From: Planctomycetota bacterium
GTDB taxonomy: Bacteria; Planctomycetota; GCA-002687715; DRQF01
NCBI GenBank assembly: GCA_015485455.1
Contig: WFTN01000131.1
Coordinates: 1 to 7,123 of the forward strand
Length of the DNA: 7,123 nucleotides
Direction of reading: 5' to 3'
Under the pieces are notes generated by a model. That model was given only the letters and a program-made list of their open reading frames with translations. It was not told where the DNA came from and did no database searches. This document shows, in pieces, positions 6,812-7,123 of this stretch. Within the stretch, counting starts at the first letter, position 1. Every line of letters begins with the position of its first letter. Position numbers and translations under genes: made by a program.

Positions 6812-7123
6812 CTAAAGGTCCGTTTCTTTGCCGCTCTCTCCCGCATCCCGGAGTTCATAGGTGCAACGGCGGTCACCGTTCACCTTGTGTTCTCGTCTCT
6901 TGACTTGGACGGATTCTCCGAGAATGGCGCTGAAGACTTTTGACTCGCCTTCGCAGATATCCTCGCAATTGCACGCTGCCGACTCGATGGGACAGTGGTT
7001 CTCGATCAGTTCAAAACCGCCCCCTTCCAGCTCTCGGTATTCCGCTAAGTAGCCCTGGTTTTGTCGAAGCTCAACCAAAGAGCGTACTTTTTCATCAAAA
7101 GACTTATCTTCTAAGTCTAATAA
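6812..7123 (-). CDS. C-terminal part of a SufR/COG2345-type transcriptional regulator with cysteine cluster (5' end outside window)
   Basis: The minus-strand frame is open to the right edge. 103 codons are visible, ending in TAG at 6812-6814, so the TTG at 7078 is not the true start. The visible part begins in a helix (DEKVRSLVELRQNQGYLAEY), followed by a Gly-rich turn, FELIENHCPIESAA, then a cysteine group and EHKVNGDRRCTYEL. This order is typical of the C-terminal effector domain of SufR and related winged-helix repressors (ArsR/DeoR-like, COG2345); in SufR an iron-sulfur cluster bound by such cysteines controls DNA binding to Fe-S assembly genes. Cysteines fall at visible residues 44, 51, 53, 57 and 87. 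The 44-57 pair has the x12 spacing that I recall for SufR, but the usual third cysteine, expected near 71, is missing. The DNA-binding half lies outside the window. It is convergent with the kinase gene and probably unrelated to it. Whether it senses Fe-S or redox state is inference. Confidence 0.8.
   Translation of the reverse strand, partial: LLDLEDKSFDEKVRSLVELRQNQGYLAEYRELEGGGFELIENHCPIESAACNCEDICEGESKVFSAILGESVQVKRREHKVNGDRRCTYELRDAGESGKETDL

Noticed and set aside
6729..6943. Short plus-strand frames after the kinase gene
   Set aside because: They overlap the minus-strand SufR-like gene, which has a clear family pattern, and lack ribosome sites and motifs.

Overview
The window looks like chromosomal DNA of a bacterium with a large repertoire of secreted and envelope proteins, most likely a planctomycete or a close relative (inference). 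The reasons are a membrane-anchored Ser/Thr kinase fused to a formylglycine-generating-enzyme (FGE/SUMF1)-like domain, a large Sec-exported multi-domain beta-sandwich protein with a Gly/Asn/Phe-rich tail, and a eukaryote-like beta-helix protein resembling CEMIP/TMEM2. There are no tRNA, rRNA, CRISPR or insertion-sequence signatures.

Layout: (1) positions 2-1597, plus strand, hold the C-terminal 531 codons of a secreted-type beta-helix protein whose N-terminus lies left of the window. It ends in a likely intrinsic terminator (1574-1606), followed at once by a second, very strong 18-bp hairpin (1614-1653). (2) Positions 1598-2104 are about 500 bases with no convincing gene. On the minus strand one reading frame runs from 1994 to 1629, interrupted by a single in-frame TGA; it may be a decayed gene or nothing. 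(3) Positions 2105-4102, plus strand, encode a 665-residue exported protein: signal peptide, MAM-like beta-sandwich, Cys-rich CARDB-like domain, second MAM-like domain, and a C-terminal beta-rich tail. (4) Positions 4179-6728, plus strand, encode an 849-residue transmembrane Ser/Thr kinase with an intact catalytic core, one membrane helix and an extracytoplasmic FGE-like domain that lacks the FGE active-site cysteines. (5) Positions 6812-7123, minus strand, encode the C-terminal 103 residues of a SufR/COG2345-type transcriptional regulator with a cysteine cluster. It converges on the kinase gene across an 83-base gap containing a hairpin.

How they may work together: the exported protein and the kinase are on the same strand with a 76-base gap, so they could be co-transcribed, although a weak promoter-like sequence lies in the gap. 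The kinase has the architecture of an envelope sensor: ligand-binding C-type-lectin-like fold outside, kinase inside. Its neighbour or the upstream beta-helix protein might be a partner, but nothing in the sequence proves this. The convergent regulator looks functionally separate. I saw no clear new defence or mobile system. The most unusual items are the CEMIP-like bacterial protein, the kinase fused to a catalytically dead FGE fold, and the hairpin plus interrupted minus-strand frame at 1598-2000.
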